NCBI GenBank assembly: GCA_039194995.1
Contig: JBCCVR010000008.1
Location: forward strand, 15,018-79,017
DNA length: 64,000 nt
Source: CCY15215 sp039194995
Lineage (GTDB): Bacteria > Cyanobacteriota > Cyanobacteriia > Cyanobacteriales > Spirulinaceae
Direction of reading: 5' to 3'
Made by a program: the position numbers and the translations under genes. Under the pieces are notes generated by a model. It was given only the letters and a program-made list of their open reading frames with translations, was not told the origin of the DNA and did no database searches. This document shows positions 49,820 through 59,452 of this stretch, piece after piece. Numbering within the stretch: the first letter of the stretch is position 1; the number at the start of each line of letters is the position of its first letter.

Positions 49820-52800
49820 CTATTTCAAATATTGGGAACAGCGTTGTAAATACAAACGAGCCACCAGATCGCCTGCATTTAATTTTAAACATTCTTCAAA
49901 GCGTTGTGCTGCTTCTACATAGGATTTTTTCCAATAGAACAAAATTCCCTCTTCAAAACGGGAAGAGGTGGAAATTTTGAGTTCTCGACTTTTGGGATCG
50001 TCACCATCCAAGACCTCAAAAATAGCCACTTCTCGATTCTTCCCTTTCACTTTCAACTTATCGATAAAGCGAAAATTATACTCGATGGGATTCTTTAAAG
50101 CTGCTAAAGTATGATGGGAAATGACTAAATTAATGCTATATTCCTTGGTTAATTGTTCCAAACGTGAAGCCAAATTAACCGTATCGCCGATCGCAGTTCC
50201 ATCCATGCGATTCGAGCCGCCAACAATACCTAGCATAAACGAACCCGTGTTAATACCAATGCCGATTTTAATTTTATTTTGGTCGTTGCGATCGCGATCG
50301 GCATTATACTCATTGAGACGGTTGAGAATAGAAATTCCTGCTCTTAGAGCATCATCTGCCGTGCCGCCAAATAACGCCATAATTTCATCGCCGATATATT
50401 TATCGATAAAACCATTATTTTCCGTAATCGAAGGCTCCATATAAGCTAAATAAGAATTGATGAATTGGAAATTTTCTTCCGGACTGAGCTTTTCGCTGAG
50501 GGTGGTAAAATTGCGAATATCGGCAAACAGAACTGACATTTCCTGTTGAATTTGATCCCCTAAATTCACATCGAGAATTGTTTCTTTTTTCAAGAATTCA
50601 AGGAATTGACGGGGAACAAAACGACTGTAAGCCTGATTGATATAGGAAAGCTGTAAATGGGTTTTGATTCGGGCAATGAGTTCGGATTTAGAAATCGGTT
50701 TAGTTAAGTAATCATTCGCACCAGAATTAAGTCCCTCGACCAGATCTGCAACTTGATTCTTCGCTGTTAACATTAAAATCGGCAGTTCGTTGGGTAAATA
50801 TTTTTCTCGCAATCTTTGGCAAACTTCATATCCCGTCATGCGCGGCATCATAACATCGAGTAAAACAAGATCCGGTCGCAAGCCATTAGCGATCGCCTCC
50901 AAGGCTTCCCAACCATTATTAGCTTGTGCGATCGTATAATTTTCGAAAGCTAAATAATTCACTAAAACTTGTAGATTTACGGGTTCGTCATCAACAATTA
51001 AGATTGTAAATTGTCGATCCCGCACAATTTTAGTAGGAACGATGGCTTCCTCAGATGGTATTTTTTCTTCGAGTAGGATAGGCGCTTGGATTATCTCTTC
51101 ATCCGGTTTCCATGCTCTTTCCCGATCGTTTTGAAGTTCCCCCGAAATGGGCAGCGTAAAGATAAATTTAGAGCCGTGATTCATCCTGGACTCTACTCGA
51201 ATTTTGCCATCGTGTAATTCAATCAACTGTTTGGTAATTGTCAATCCCAGACCCGTTCCCCCATATTCCCTTGCTGTAGACCCATCAGCTTGTTCAAAAG
51301 ATTCAAAAATGCGTTCGATTTTGGCTTCTGGAATGCCAATTCCCGTATCGGCAACGGTAATTTCGACGAAAGAAGCAGAAGAAGGAGCGTTTTTGACTGA
51401 CTTGACCTTTGCTGAAATTTCTACTCGACCAAAGTTCGTAAATTTAATCGCATTGCCGACTAAATTATGTAGAATTTGTTGCAGGCGGTTTTCATCGGCT
51501 TTTACATTGGGTAAATGCGGAGAAATCGCGTTGACTAATTTAATATCTTTTGTGCCAATCGCCACGCGATTCAAACTCAAGACAACCTCGGCAATTTCTC
51601 TCATGCCGATGGATTTTAATTGAAGTTCGATATTATTGTGGCGAAGTTTGGAAAAATCAAGAATATCATTGACTAAATTCGCTAAGCGATGCCCACTTTG
51701 AGACACCATAACTAAGTTCTTTTGCTGTAAATTAGTCAATTTTCCCGTCGCACCTTCTAACATGGATTCGGTAATGCCGATCATTCCATTTAAGGGCGTT
51801 CGCAATTCGTGGGACGTATTAGCAAGGAATTCATTTTTGAGGCGATCGAGGCGCTGGAGTTCTGCATTTTGTGTTTCTAATTTTTGGAAAGATTCTTGTA
51901 ATTGGACGGCCATCGTATTAAAGGATTCTGCCAATTCTCCCAATTCATCCGATCGCTCTACAGGAACAGTTTGATCCCAATTTCCTGCCGATAATTTCTT
52001 CGCTGCTTCATTCAGGCTAAAAATTCCTTGGGAAATCCAACGAGAAGTCAGAATTCCTACCAAAATCGCAACGATCAAGGCAATAAAACAAAGAATAACT
52101 GTCGTGCGAGTATTCGCATGGATCTGCGCCATAAAATCTGCTTCCGGAACGGCAACGACAATTAGCCAATCCAAACCAAATTCATCTTGATAGGGCGTGA
52201 CTTGTAAAAGTTGGCGCTTGCCTCTGAGGTTAAACGCAAGTTGTTGCGTTATTTCAATGCGATCGAATTCGCCAAATTTATCTCGTAAATATTGAGCCGT
52301 CCCACTAATTAAAGTGTTCGCACTTTCAGTGGCTTCAATACGTTTGGGTTTATCATTTTCTTCTATAAACGGGAGATCTTTGGTAGAGGACGCAACCAAT
52401 AAGCCATTGCGTTCGATGATAAACGTCTCTCCCGTTTTACCAATTTTTAAAGTTTGTAAAAAATCCCCGATCGCCAATAAAGAGAGATCCACTGCAAAAA
52501 CTGCTTCGAGATCGCCGCCCTCATTGTAAACTGGAGTCAAAGCGGGTAAAGCCAGATTTTCGTAAGGTGCGACCCAAACATAAACATCCCCCCAAGTCGA
52601 TTTTCCCGCCTGTTTTCCCGCTAGATACCACGGTCGGTTTAAAAGATTGTAATCAGGGAAAGCTGAAAGCCGTTTAACGCGATCGCCCTGTTGGTTGGTG
52701 CTATAGGTTTCATAGTTGCGATCGGGGGTTTCGATAAACGAATAAGCCACATTGGGCGGGTTATCGGGAACGAATTCTGCACCGCTAAACAAACCGTTTG

Positions 52801-53158
52801 CCGTTCCGATATAGATGTAGGAAGTATCGGGGAAAGTCTGAATTTGCCGCCAAAAATGGCGTTCGAGAGAGAGGGGATCGGTCAAATCCAACTTGCCCGA
52901 GTTTAAATCATCGGTACTAATGCGGTTGATCAGATGGGGCGTGTAAAGATAGGTATTGAGGCGTTCTTGAATGCGATCGGTGATTTCTCCCCGCAACTGC
53001 CCCGCCAAGTCATCTACGGCTTCCTGTCCGTTACGAAAGGAAAGATAACCCGTTAGTCCCACCGCAACGGCAATTTGCACCACAAAGGGAACGACGAGGA
53101 GGATGCGCAGGGGAACTTTTTTGAAAAGATTGGCAATGGGACGGTTGAGAACAGACAT
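49820..53158 (-). CDS. Sensor histidine kinase/receiver/adenylate cyclase fusion
   Basis: An 1112-residue membrane signalling protein. It has an N-terminal helix, a dCACHE-like periplasmic sensor (about 45-335), a second helix, HAMP, HisKA (phospho-His in NTSHELRTPLNG near residue 449), HATPase (VGNAIKFTNFG, DTGIGIPEAK, GTGLGLTITKQL), a receiver (phospho-Asp in DLVLLDVMMPRMTG near 767) and a C-terminal class III cyclase (EMSVLFADIRNFTTLSEKLS, DKYIGDEIMALFGG). Lys and Thr at the specificity positions (KYIGDEIM; TAIGDTVN) favour ATP as substrate. A helical tail of about 45 residues ends the protein. It would couple an extracytoplasmic ligand to phospho-relay and cAMP synthesis within one chain. 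Confidence 0.93.
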   Translation of the reverse strand: MSVLNRPIANLFKKVPLRILLVVPFVVQIAVAVGLTGYLSFRNGQEAVDDLAGQLRGEITDRIQERLNTYLYTPHLINRISTDDLNSGKLDLTDPLSLERHFWRQIQTFPDTSYIYIGTANGLFSGAEFVPDNPPNVAYSFIETPDRNYETYSTNQQGDRVKRLSAFPDYNLLNRPWYLAGKQAGKSTWGDVYVWVAPYENLALPALTPVYNEGGDLEAVFAVDLSLLAIGDFLQTLKIGKTGETFIIERNGLLVASSTKDLPFIEENDKPKRIEATESANTLISGTAQYLRDKFGEFDRIEITQQLAFNLRGKRQLLQVTPYQDEFGLDWLIVVAVPEADFMAQIHANTRTTVILCFIALIVAILVGILTSRWISQGIFSLNEAAKKLSAGNWDQTVPVERSDELGELAESFNTMAVQLQESFQKLETQNAELQRLDRLKNEFLANTSHELRTPLNGMIGITESMLEGATGKLTNLQQKNLVMVSQSGHRLANLVNDILDFSKLRHNNIELQLKSIGMREIAEVVLSLNRVAIGTKDIKLVNAISPHLPNVKADENRLQQILHNLVGNAIKFTNFGRVEISAKVKSVKNAPSSASFVEITVADTGIGIPEAKIERIFESFEQADGSTAREYGGTGLGLTITKQLIELHDGKIRVESRMNHGSKFIFTLPISGELQNDRERAWKPDEEIIQAPILLEEKIPSEEAIVPTKIVRDRQFTILIVDDEPVNLQVLVNYLAFENYTIAQANNGWEALEAIANGLRPDLVLLDVMMPRMTGYEVCQRLREKYLPNELPILMLTAKNQVADLVEGLNSGANDYLTKPISKSELIARIKTHLQLSYINQAYSRFVPRQFLEFLKKETILDVNLGDQIQQEMSVLFADIRNFTTLSEKLSPEENFQFINSYLAYMEPSITENNGFIDKYIGDEIMALFGGTADDALRAGISILNRLNEYNADRDRNDQNKIKIGIGINTGSFMLGIVGGSNRMDGTAIGDTVNLASRLEQLTKEYSINLVISHHTLAALKNPIEYNFRFIDKLKVKGKNREVAIFEVLDGDDPKSRELKISTSSRFEEGILFYWKKSYVEAAQRFEECLKLNAGDLVARLYLQRCSQYLK

Positions 53159-53416
53159 AAGAACAGTTTATACGAAGATCTTAGTTCTATTTTCATCAAC
53201 TTTACCCCGACCAACCGGAAGATTGCGATCGCGATTATTGGATTTGTGGGGATTTATAGAGAGAAAAATATCGCTTTGGGATGGCGATCGCCTGCCCGAA
53301 AAAGCTACAAAATGTGAAGAAATTTAAGGGAATTTCTTGAAAGCAATCTATAGGTCAAACAATCTCGTAAAATAAAGGTTGTGAATTGTACATGAATTTG
53401 ACATGGAGGTACTAAG

Positions 53417-53635
53417 ATGTCAGAAGAAACATCGGAAAGACTATTATCTAGAATCGTCAGAAATCCTCGATTATTTAACGGTCGTCCTTGTATTCGAGGA
53501 ATGAACATTAGAGTCTCAGAAGTAAAGTCCTTATTAATAGAACAAAATCTGAGTTTTGAGGAAGTTTTAGTCAAAATGCCTGCTCTTGAGGAAGATGATT
53601 TACGAGCGGTTTTATTGTATAGCTCGCTTCAGTAA
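53417..53635 (+). CDS. DUF433 protein (antitoxin-like), orphan
   Basis: A 72-residue DUF433 protein with the family's IVRNPRLFNGRPCIRGMNIR opening (usual form dPxixgGkPxixGtRi), a helix-turn-helix-like middle and ALEEDDLRAVLLYSS. DUF433 genes usually precede a DUF5615 PIN-like toxin gene; here none follows, so it appears solitary. A strong ribosome binding site, GGAGG (53405-53409), lies 7 nt before the ATG and confirms the start. Confidence 0.9.
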   Translation: MSEETSERLLSRIVRNPRLFNGRPCIRGMNIRVSEVKSLLIEQNLSFEEVLVKMPALEEDDLRAVLLYSSLQ

Positions 53636-53714
53636 CACGGAAAAGAGCGATCTTAAGTTGCTATATTGAGGGTCTAAATATGTTTTTACTTAATGAAAAA
53701 ATAAAAGCGATTGC

Positions 53715-54350
53715 TTAAAGTATAGCGATCGCTTTCAAAACCTGCAATAATTTACTCGCACTTTGCAAATCTAATAAAGAAAGCGGCGGCATATATTGAT
53801 ATGTAAGTTGTTCTCCTTTTTGAATATACACGAATAAATAACTCAATCCATTGGTCGCTAAACCCCAGACATTTTCTTGATATTCAAGACTCTTATACGC
53901 ATGAGTTAAAAGCTGAGGTAGACCGTAAAAGGGTTCGGTTAAACCTTTTTTGGTTTCAATCACTAGAATCCAGATATCTGTTTGGGTATCGAGCGATCGC
54001 TCTTTATTGACGGCAACAATATCAAATCGCCCGGAAATAATGGTCTCGTTATCCTCAAATTCAATGCGTTCGATATTTTTTTCAACCTGCATTTGAATAG
54101 GATATCGATAAAATCCTGCTAAACGTAATAAAGGGGCAACGGCAATTAAGCGAACTTGTCCTTCTAAGACTTCTTCAGTTTCAAGAGAGGGAAGAAAGTC
54201 ATTATAAATTTTTTTAAGTTCTTGTTGTTCACTCTCTGTAATTGGCTCGAGAGATAACAAAGATTCAAATGAGTTATCAGAGCGCTCTTGAAAACCTAAT
54301 AATTTGCGAACTTCTCCGATCGTTAGATTTCTGGCTTGTAATGCTGTCAT
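53715..54350 (-). CDS. PD-(D/E)XK nuclease-like protein (HsdR N-terminal type)
   Basis: A 211-residue protein of a family common in cyanobacteria and often annotated as restriction endonuclease subunit R. The candidate catalytic core reads SGRFDIVAVN (Asp) and WILVIETKKG (Glu-x-Lys), separated by about 20 residues, as expected for PD-(D/E)XK folds. No helicase or methyltransferase subunit is adjacent, so a role in restriction is not supported. It may be a solitary nuclease-like protein of unknown function. Confidence 0.75.
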   Translation of the reverse strand: MTALQARNLTIGEVRKLLGFQERSDNSFESLLSLEPITESEQQELKKIYNDFLPSLETEEVLEGQVRLIAVAPLLRLAGFYRYPIQMQVEKNIERIEFEDNETIISGRFDIVAVNKERSLDTQTDIWILVIETKKGLTEPFYGLPQLLTHAYKSLEYQENVWGLATNGLSYLFVYIQKGEQLTYQYMPPLSLLDLQSASKLLQVLKAIAIL

Positions 54351-54431
54351 GGGTCTACGAATATTTTGCTTAGTTTTATTGTACCAGATAAGCGATTGGG
54401 TCTAAATAATGAGTTCGTCTCAATGCCCACT

Positions 54432-55238
54432 TTACTGGGATTTCAAATACTCTAAAAAATCCAATAACTCATCATCGGTTAACACTTGGCGCGATCGCTT
54501 GCCATAACGCTCGACTAAAAATTCTCGTCCTTGGCTTTGCGTCCATTGCAAGCGTTTGATTTCGATGTTGGTTTGGGCAAGGATATCCGAAAAATCAATC
54601 GATTCTCCCGCTACTTTCATCGGGGAAGCACTCGGTTCTTCAAGGGGAATGGCTGCAACTTCAGGAGGGGATTCTGGAGGAGGTGTTAGGGAAGGGGAGG
54701 GACTTTCCATCACAGGATCGGGAGGAAGGGGTTCTGAGGGAGGAGGCGGAAAATCAAAATCAGGAGCGACGGTTTCCGGCACTTCTGCATCTCCAGAAGC
54801 AGCAATATCGGTAGGAGGTAGAACTGAAGATACTGGAGTCAGGCTGGGCGGCGGCACATCGGGCAAAGCTAGCTCATCCTGATGTGCCAATCTTTCCGGA
54901 CTCATTGTTTCCTCCTCTCGAGAAAAAGGCAGAGCTGCAGCAGGAGTTGGTGACGATAAATGCGGAGGATAGCCGTTGAGCGATCGCGCTTCGGATAAAG
55001 ATTCAGGCAAAGATTCGGGTAAAGAAGGGGTTTCCTCGAAATTTAGCAATGCGAGAGCGCGATTTCGAGCGCGATCTTCGGCCTCCTCGATCGTCTCCGC
55101 AGCCCCGAGACCCGTTCCCAAGCTCGCTCCCTCGGCATGGATGGTGACTCGCACCACATATTTGCCTTGCTCGAATTGAAGCAACTCGCTCGAGAGACTG
55201 CCTTGGGGATAGCGGGAACGGAATAGCTTTAACAACAT
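54432..55238 (-). CDS. Conserved hypothetical protein with Pro-rich linker
   Basis: A 268-residue protein in three parts. The N-terminal 75 residues form a small alpha-beta domain (KYVVRVTIHAEGASLGTGLG, then ETIEEAEDRARNRALALL), whose strand-strand-helix pattern resembles dsRBD or Rad52-like folds. A Pro/Ser/Glu-rich linker spans about 80-205. A C-terminal helical motif reads IKRLQWTQSQGREFLVERYG, RSRQVLTDDELLDFLEYLKS, a short domain that seems conserved in cyanobacteria. I do not know the function; a nucleic-acid role is inference. Confidence 0.65.
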   Translation of the reverse strand: MLLKLFRSRYPQGSLSSELLQFEQGKYVVRVTIHAEGASLGTGLGAAETIEEAEDRARNRALALLNFEETPSLPESLPESLSEARSLNGYPPHLSSPTPAAALPFSREEETMSPERLAHQDELALPDVPPPSLTPVSSVLPPTDIAASGDAEVPETVAPDFDFPPPPSEPLPPDPVMESPSPSLTPPPESPPEVAAIPLEEPSASPMKVAGESIDFSDILAQTNIEIKRLQWTQSQGREFLVERYGKRSRQVLTDDELLDFLEYLKSQ

Positions 55239-55843
55239 AACCTAGAGAATCAAGAATGAAGATTTTGAAGAAAAAGTCATTTTCGGATCGATCGCTATCT
55301 TACTACCAATTTTCTAAATTACTGCCCCAGATTGCAAGGATCGAGCTCGAAAAAGCCAATTGTCCTCAAAACTTGCCAATCCCCCGATAAAATTTACAAT
55401 AGGAAAGAACAAATTTTTGCATTTTACTCACTTTTTGATGATAGAGTGAGGAAATGTCAAAAAAACAGTATCGAGAGAAAGCCTCGCTCGACCGACTTTT
55501 GGGGAAGCAGCACCGAAATCTTAGCGATCGCTCTCCCCAATTGCCTTTTCTAATTGCCTTGTCCAAAGTGCAAAGATCGAGTGCAAAAGTTAGGCGCAAA
55601 GATTAGGCGCAAAGATTGGGAGTTGAGTTGTAAATTTCTTGGTTTTGCATTTCGAGGCCGAAAATTTTCGGAAGCGTCCGAGCCGCAAGCTAGTGGGGAC
55701 ACGATCCCCAAGCTAACCCTTCGAGTTCGACGCAATCCCTTTCTTCTCCTCGACTCTGGCGATCGGCTGCGGGCGATGGCGATCGCCTTCAAACCTCTCC
55801 ATGCTTCCAGAACAACGCTCGAATTACAAGGAACCTTTCAAAA
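55239..55843. other. Intergenic region upstream of the exoribonuclease gene
   Basis: This 605-bp region has no supported gene. It contains a 13-bp tandem duplication (TTAGGCGCAAAGA at 55590-55602 and 55603-55615) and two similar segments, TGCAAGGATCGAG and TGCAAAGATCGAG, about 235 bp apart. A 97-codon open frame at 55554-55847 starts with TTG, overlaps the next gene and shows no family features, so it is not called. Confidence 0.55.
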
Positions 55844-58120
55844 ATGAATTTCTCAATCGCTACATTGCTATCTCAGTTCAGCCAAGATAAATTAGTTGCT
55901 GGCAAGATCCTCGAAAAAAAGTTGGGATGCGATGACGATCTCGATGTCCAAAAGCTGCAAATTGCCCTCGATGCGTTAGAAAAAGCAGGTATTTTAACCA
56001 AAGACATGGGAAAGTATCGGCGGGTTGCCCGCGAGGATATTATCGAGGCCAAATTACGCTGCTCCAGTAAAGGCTTTTGTTTTGCCATTCAAGACGACGA
56101 AGGCACTGAAGATATTTACGTGCGGGAAAGCCATTTAAGTAGCGCTTGGAATGGCGACCGCGTCCTCGTGAAGATTGTTAAAGAAGGCAGCCGCCGACGC
56201 TCTCCCGAAGGTGCCGTCCAAGTCATTCTCGATCGCGCTAATCCTTCTCTCCTCGCCCGCATCAAAAAGACCACCAACGGCTATCGTGCCGTCCCTCTCG
56301 ACGATCGCCTGTTGTTCGAGTTGCAATTGCTCGACGACAGCGCCAAATTAGATACGGCGATCGACCATTTGGTACACGTGGAAGTCCGGCGCTATCCCTT
56401 GGGAGGCAATCTGCCCGTCGGTCGCGTGACCAAGATATTGGGTAGCGATGCCGAAGCCGCCAACGATATCGATATTGTCGCCTGCAAGCACGATCTGCCC
56501 CAAGCCTTCAGCGAAAAGCACCTCGAAGCCGCCAAATCTTCTCCTAAGCCCGCCCCATCCGGTAAAATTGCCAAAGCCGAAATCGGTCGCCGCTTGGACT
56601 TGCGATCGGTGCTGACGGTGACATTAGAAGACGAAAACTTTTTGGATGGTAAATATCCCGAACTGGTAGAAAATGCCTTCAGTTTAGAACCCTTGTCCGA
56701 CGACCAATGGCATTTGGGCATTCACATTGCAGATTTCTCCCATTACCTCGAATACGAATCGATCTTGGATATTGAGGCGAAAAAGCGGGGAACAGCAGTC
56801 TATTTACGGGATTTTACCCTCCCGCTTTTTCCCGAAAGCATTACCCGTCGGTGTTCCTTTTTAGTGGGTCAAGAACGCCTGTCGATCAGTGTTTTGCTCA
56901 CCGTCGATAAAACCGGACAAGTGACCGAGTTTGACATTCAACCCAGCACGATTAAAGTAGACCATCAACTCAGTTATCAACAAGTTCAATCTTTTCTGCG
57001 CCAGCAAGAAGACGTGCCGAAAGAACTCGATGAAGCCGTAGAAATGCTCGATCGCCTGTTTTATCACCTCGCGCCTTTGGTGAAGGCTCAACGCATTCAG
57101 CGCGGCGGTTTTGAATTCTCTCTCATTGATACCATCTGTCCTTTCAAAGATGAAGGGCGCTTGGGGGCGATCGTCAACAATAGCGCTTTGCCCATTCGCG
57201 CCCTCTTAACGGAATTGTGCGTTTTGGCGGGGAAAGCCGTGGCCGATCACTGTCGCGCCCTTGAATTGCCCGCCCTCTACTGCATTCAGTCAGAACCGGA
57301 TCTGATGGAGTTGGACGACTTCATCAAATTGGGACTCAATCTCGATTTGGATTTGGATATTGAATCGGAAGAAGAGATTCAGCCCCGAGACTATCAGAGT
57401 TTCGTGCAGGAGTTGACCAATTCCGAACATCCCAAAATTCTGACCTATTGCCTGAAACACACCCTCAAATCCCCCTATTACAGCACCAAACCGGGGGCGC
57501 ACTTCGGATTGGCTTATAGCGACGGTTACTGTCACGTTACCAGTCCGGGACGGCGCTATGCAGACTTGATTTTGCAGCGCATCTTACACGTTCTCTTTGA
57601 TGAAGGTCGCGATCGCCGTTCGACGCGATCGCGCAAAGGCGTAAACCTCGGTAGCAACAATTGTCATGGGGAAGTCAATTGGGCGGTTTTGCCCGCGACG
57701 ATCCAAGGCCAATGGGAACACGATCTCGCCGTTGCCGTTCACCATCTCAACGAGCGGGATAAAGTAGCAGAAGATGCCGAAAGCGACTTGGACGGTTTGA
57801 AAAAAGCCGAAAAAATGAAAGAACGCACCGGGGAAGTTTTCCAAGGCTTAATTACAGGCGTGCAGTCCTACGGTTTCTTCGTCGAAATTGAAGAATTAAT
57901 GGTTGAGGGTTTGGTGCACGTCAGTTCCCTAAAAGATGATTGGTACGAATACCGATCGCGCCACAGTTGCTTGGTGGGACGCAAAAATCGCACGGCCTAT
58001 CGTCTGGGCGATCGCGTAGACGTACAGGTTAAAAGCGTAGATTACTATCGCCAACAAATCGATCTTGTTACTGTCGGAGGAGGCAGCGAAGCCAGTAACG
58101 AAGACTTTGAAGACGAGTAA
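55844..58120 (+). CDS. RNase II/R family (VacB) 3'-5' exoribonuclease
   Basis: A processive 3'-5' exoribonuclease of 758 residues. A winged-helix-like start is followed by cold-shock/OB domains (SSKGFCFAIQDDEGTEDIYV), the RNB catalytic domain (LRSVLTVTLEDENFLDGKYP, GIHIADFSHYL, DFTLPLFPESIT) with its acidic metal ligands, and a C-terminal S1 domain (VFQGLITGVQSYGFFVEIEE, VEGLVHVSSLKDDWYEY). In cyanobacteria a single RNB enzyme often does the work of both RNase II and R. The ubiX gene follows after an STRR. Confidence 0.94.
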   Translation: MNFSIATLLSQFSQDKLVAGKILEKKLGCDDDLDVQKLQIALDALEKAGILTKDMGKYRRVAREDIIEAKLRCSSKGFCFAIQDDEGTEDIYVRESHLSSAWNGDRVLVKIVKEGSRRRSPEGAVQVILDRANPSLLARIKKTTNGYRAVPLDDRLLFELQLLDDSAKLDTAIDHLVHVEVRRYPLGGNLPVGRVTKILGSDAEAANDIDIVACKHDLPQAFSEKHLEAAKSSPKPAPSGKIAKAEIGRRLDLRSVLTVTLEDENFLDGKYPELVENAFSLEPLSDDQWHLGIHIADFSHYLEYESILDIEAKKRGTAVYLRDFTLPLFPESITRRCSFLVGQERLSISVLLTVDKTGQVTEFDIQPSTIKVDHQLSYQQVQSFLRQQEDVPKELDEAVEMLDRLFYHLAPLVKAQRIQRGGFEFSLIDTICPFKDEGRLGAIVNNSALPIRALLTELCVLAGKAVADHCRALELPALYCIQSEPDLMELDDFIKLGLNLDLDLDIESEEEIQPRDYQSFVQELTNSEHPKILTYCLKHTLKSPYYSTKPGAHFGLAYSDGYCHVTSPGRRYADLILQRILHVLFDEGRDRRSTRSRKGVNLGSNNCHGEVNWAVLPATIQGQWEHDLAVAVHHLNERDKVAEDAESDLDGLKKAEKMKERTGEVFQGLITGVQSYGFFVEIEELMVEGLVHVSSLKDDWYEYRSRHSCLVGRKNRTAYRLGDRVDVQVKSVDYYRQQIDLVTVGGGSEASNEDFEDE

Positions 58121-58121
58121 A

Positions 58122-58150
58122 TCTCAGTTATCAGTTATTAGTTATCAGTT
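58122..58150. repeat. Short tandem repeat (STRR)
   Basis: TCAGTTATCAGTTATTAGTT and following bases fill the gap between the exoribonuclease stop codon and the ubiX start. Confidence 0.65.
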
Positions 58151-58154
58151 GACG

Positions 58155-58769
58155 ATGAAACCTTTAATTTTAGGTGTGAGTGGGGCGAGCGGTTTAATTT
58201 ATGCGGTGCGCGCTCTTAAATACTTGTTGGAAGCAGACTATACAATCGATTTAGTCGCTTCTAAAGCGAGTTTTATGGTGTGGCAGGCAGAGCAAAACTT
58301 GCGAATGCCCCCAGAACCGACAGAACAAGAGCAATTTTGGCGCGATCGCGCGGGGGTTGCCAAAGGGGGACTCCTGCGCTGTCATCGTTGGAATGACGTG
58401 GGGGCAACCATTGCCTCGGGTTCTTTCCGGACGTTGGGAGCGATCGTCATGCCCTGTAGCATGAGTACCGTTGCCAAAATCGCCCAAGGGTTGAGTTCCG
58501 ACCTGCTCGAGCGCATGGCTGACGTACAATTAAAAGAAGGGCAAAAATTGGTTCTCGTCCCCCGAGAAACCCCTTTGAGTTTGATTCACCTGCGCAACCT
58601 CACTGCTGTTGCCGAAGCTGGAGCGCGGATCGTCCCTGCCATTCCCGCTTGGTATCACAACCCCCAAACCATTGAGGATCTAGTAGATTTTGTCGTTGCT
58701 AGGGCATTAGATCAATTCGATATCGATTGCATCCCCCTCAACCGATGGCAAGGCGGGAATCCCCCCTAG
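58155..58769 (+). CDS. ubiX: Flavin prenyltransferase UbiX
   Basis: UbiX adds a dimethylallyl group to FMN to make prenylated FMN, cofactor of the UbiD decarboxylase. The 204-residue product has the family signatures PLILGVSGASGLIYAVRALK, LGAIVMPCSMSTVAKIAQGL, KLVLVPRETPLSLIHLRNL and AGARIVPAIPAWYHNPQTIE. The ATG at 58155 is chosen because it begins at the family N terminus; an in-frame start at 58065 would read through the STRR and overlap the upstream gene. Confidence 0.96.
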   Translation: MKPLILGVSGASGLIYAVRALKYLLEADYTIDLVASKASFMVWQAEQNLRMPPEPTEQEQFWRDRAGVAKGGLLRCHRWNDVGATIASGSFRTLGAIVMPCSMSTVAKIAQGLSSDLLERMADVQLKEGQKLVLVPRETPLSLIHLRNLTAVAEAGARIVPAIPAWYHNPQTIEDLVDFVVARALDQFDIDCIPLNRWQGGNPP

Positions 58770-58812
58770 CTATCTTTAGAATCCCCCCTAACCCCCCTTT
58801 GGAAGAGGGGAA

Positions 58813-58839
58813 AACTGATAACTGATAACTGATAACTGA
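58813..58839. repeat. Short tandem repeat (STRR)
   Basis: Three to four TAACTGA heptamers lie between ubiX and the LapA-like gene, ending 4 bp before its ATG. Confidence 0.65.
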
Positions 58840-58843
58840 AAAG

Positions 58844-59452
58844 ATGCGTGCAACGTGGATGGTACTGCTGGCGATCGCAATGGGACTGATTCTGCTTCAG
58901 AATTGGGAACCCCCGCTATCCCTCATTCTTTTTGGCACGGAAACGATCGCGCTTCCTCTCGCGGTTTGGTTGAGTTTGGGAGTCTTGACAGGAATGGGCA
59001 TCAGTCTAGTCGTGCAACTGCTGAACTCGACGCTTACCGTCCCATCGCGTAAAACCGATCCCGAAGTTGCCCCCCGCTATCGCCAAACAACCAGCCAAAA
59101 ACGTCGCACTCGTCCCCAAGGAAAATCTGATTGGGAAGTATCGCCTTCAAGCGAGTGGGATCCCCTTCCCGAAGATGATGGCGGTTGGGGAATCGACGAA
59201 CCCCCCGTCGAAACAACCGTTCCCAAAACCAATTTTCCCGAAAGCGAACTCCGCAAAAATGCTCGCACCCCCCAACGCAATCCCCCTCCAAAAGAACGTC
59301 CTCGCCAACAAGACCCCCAAAAGCAAGAATCTAAACCCACCTCCACCCAAACCCCCGAAGGCATCTATGATGCAAATTATCGAGTCATTTCACCCCCCAA
59401 TACCGAGGAAAGCGAATCCCCGTCAGAAGGGAATGAAAATTGGGAGTTTTAA
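58844..59452 (+). CDS. LapA/DUF1049-like membrane protein
   Basis: A 202-residue protein with two N-terminal helices (WMVLLAIAMGLILLQNW; LPLAVWLSLGVLTGMGISL) in the arrangement of LapA/DUF1049 proteins, followed by a disordered Pro/Asn/Lys-rich tail of about 140 residues. LapA-type proteins participate in envelope assembly in E. coli; the cyanobacterial role is not known. It overlaps the start of the next gene by 20 bp. Confidence 0.7.
   Translation: MRATWMVLLAIAMGLILLQNWEPPLSLILFGTETIALPLAVWLSLGVLTGMGISLVVQLLNSTLTVPSRKTDPEVAPRYRQTTSQKRRTRPQGKSDWEVSPSSEWDPLPEDDGGWGIDEPPVETTVPKTNFPESELRKNARTPQRNPPPKERPRQQDPQKQESKPTSTQTPEGIYDANYRVISPPNTEESESPSEGNENWEF

Noticed and set aside
55554..55847. A 97-codon ORF upstream of the exoribonuclease gene.
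   Set aside because: It starts with TTG, includes a tandem 13-bp repeat, overlaps the next gene start and has no recognisable protein features.
58065..58154. An upstream in-frame start for ubiX.
   Set aside because: It would overlap the exoribonuclease gene and read through an STRR; the family N terminus fits the ATG at 58155.
59067..59432. A long N-terminal extension of the binding protein.
   Set aside because: It overlaps the LapA-like gene in another frame and would hide the signal peptide.
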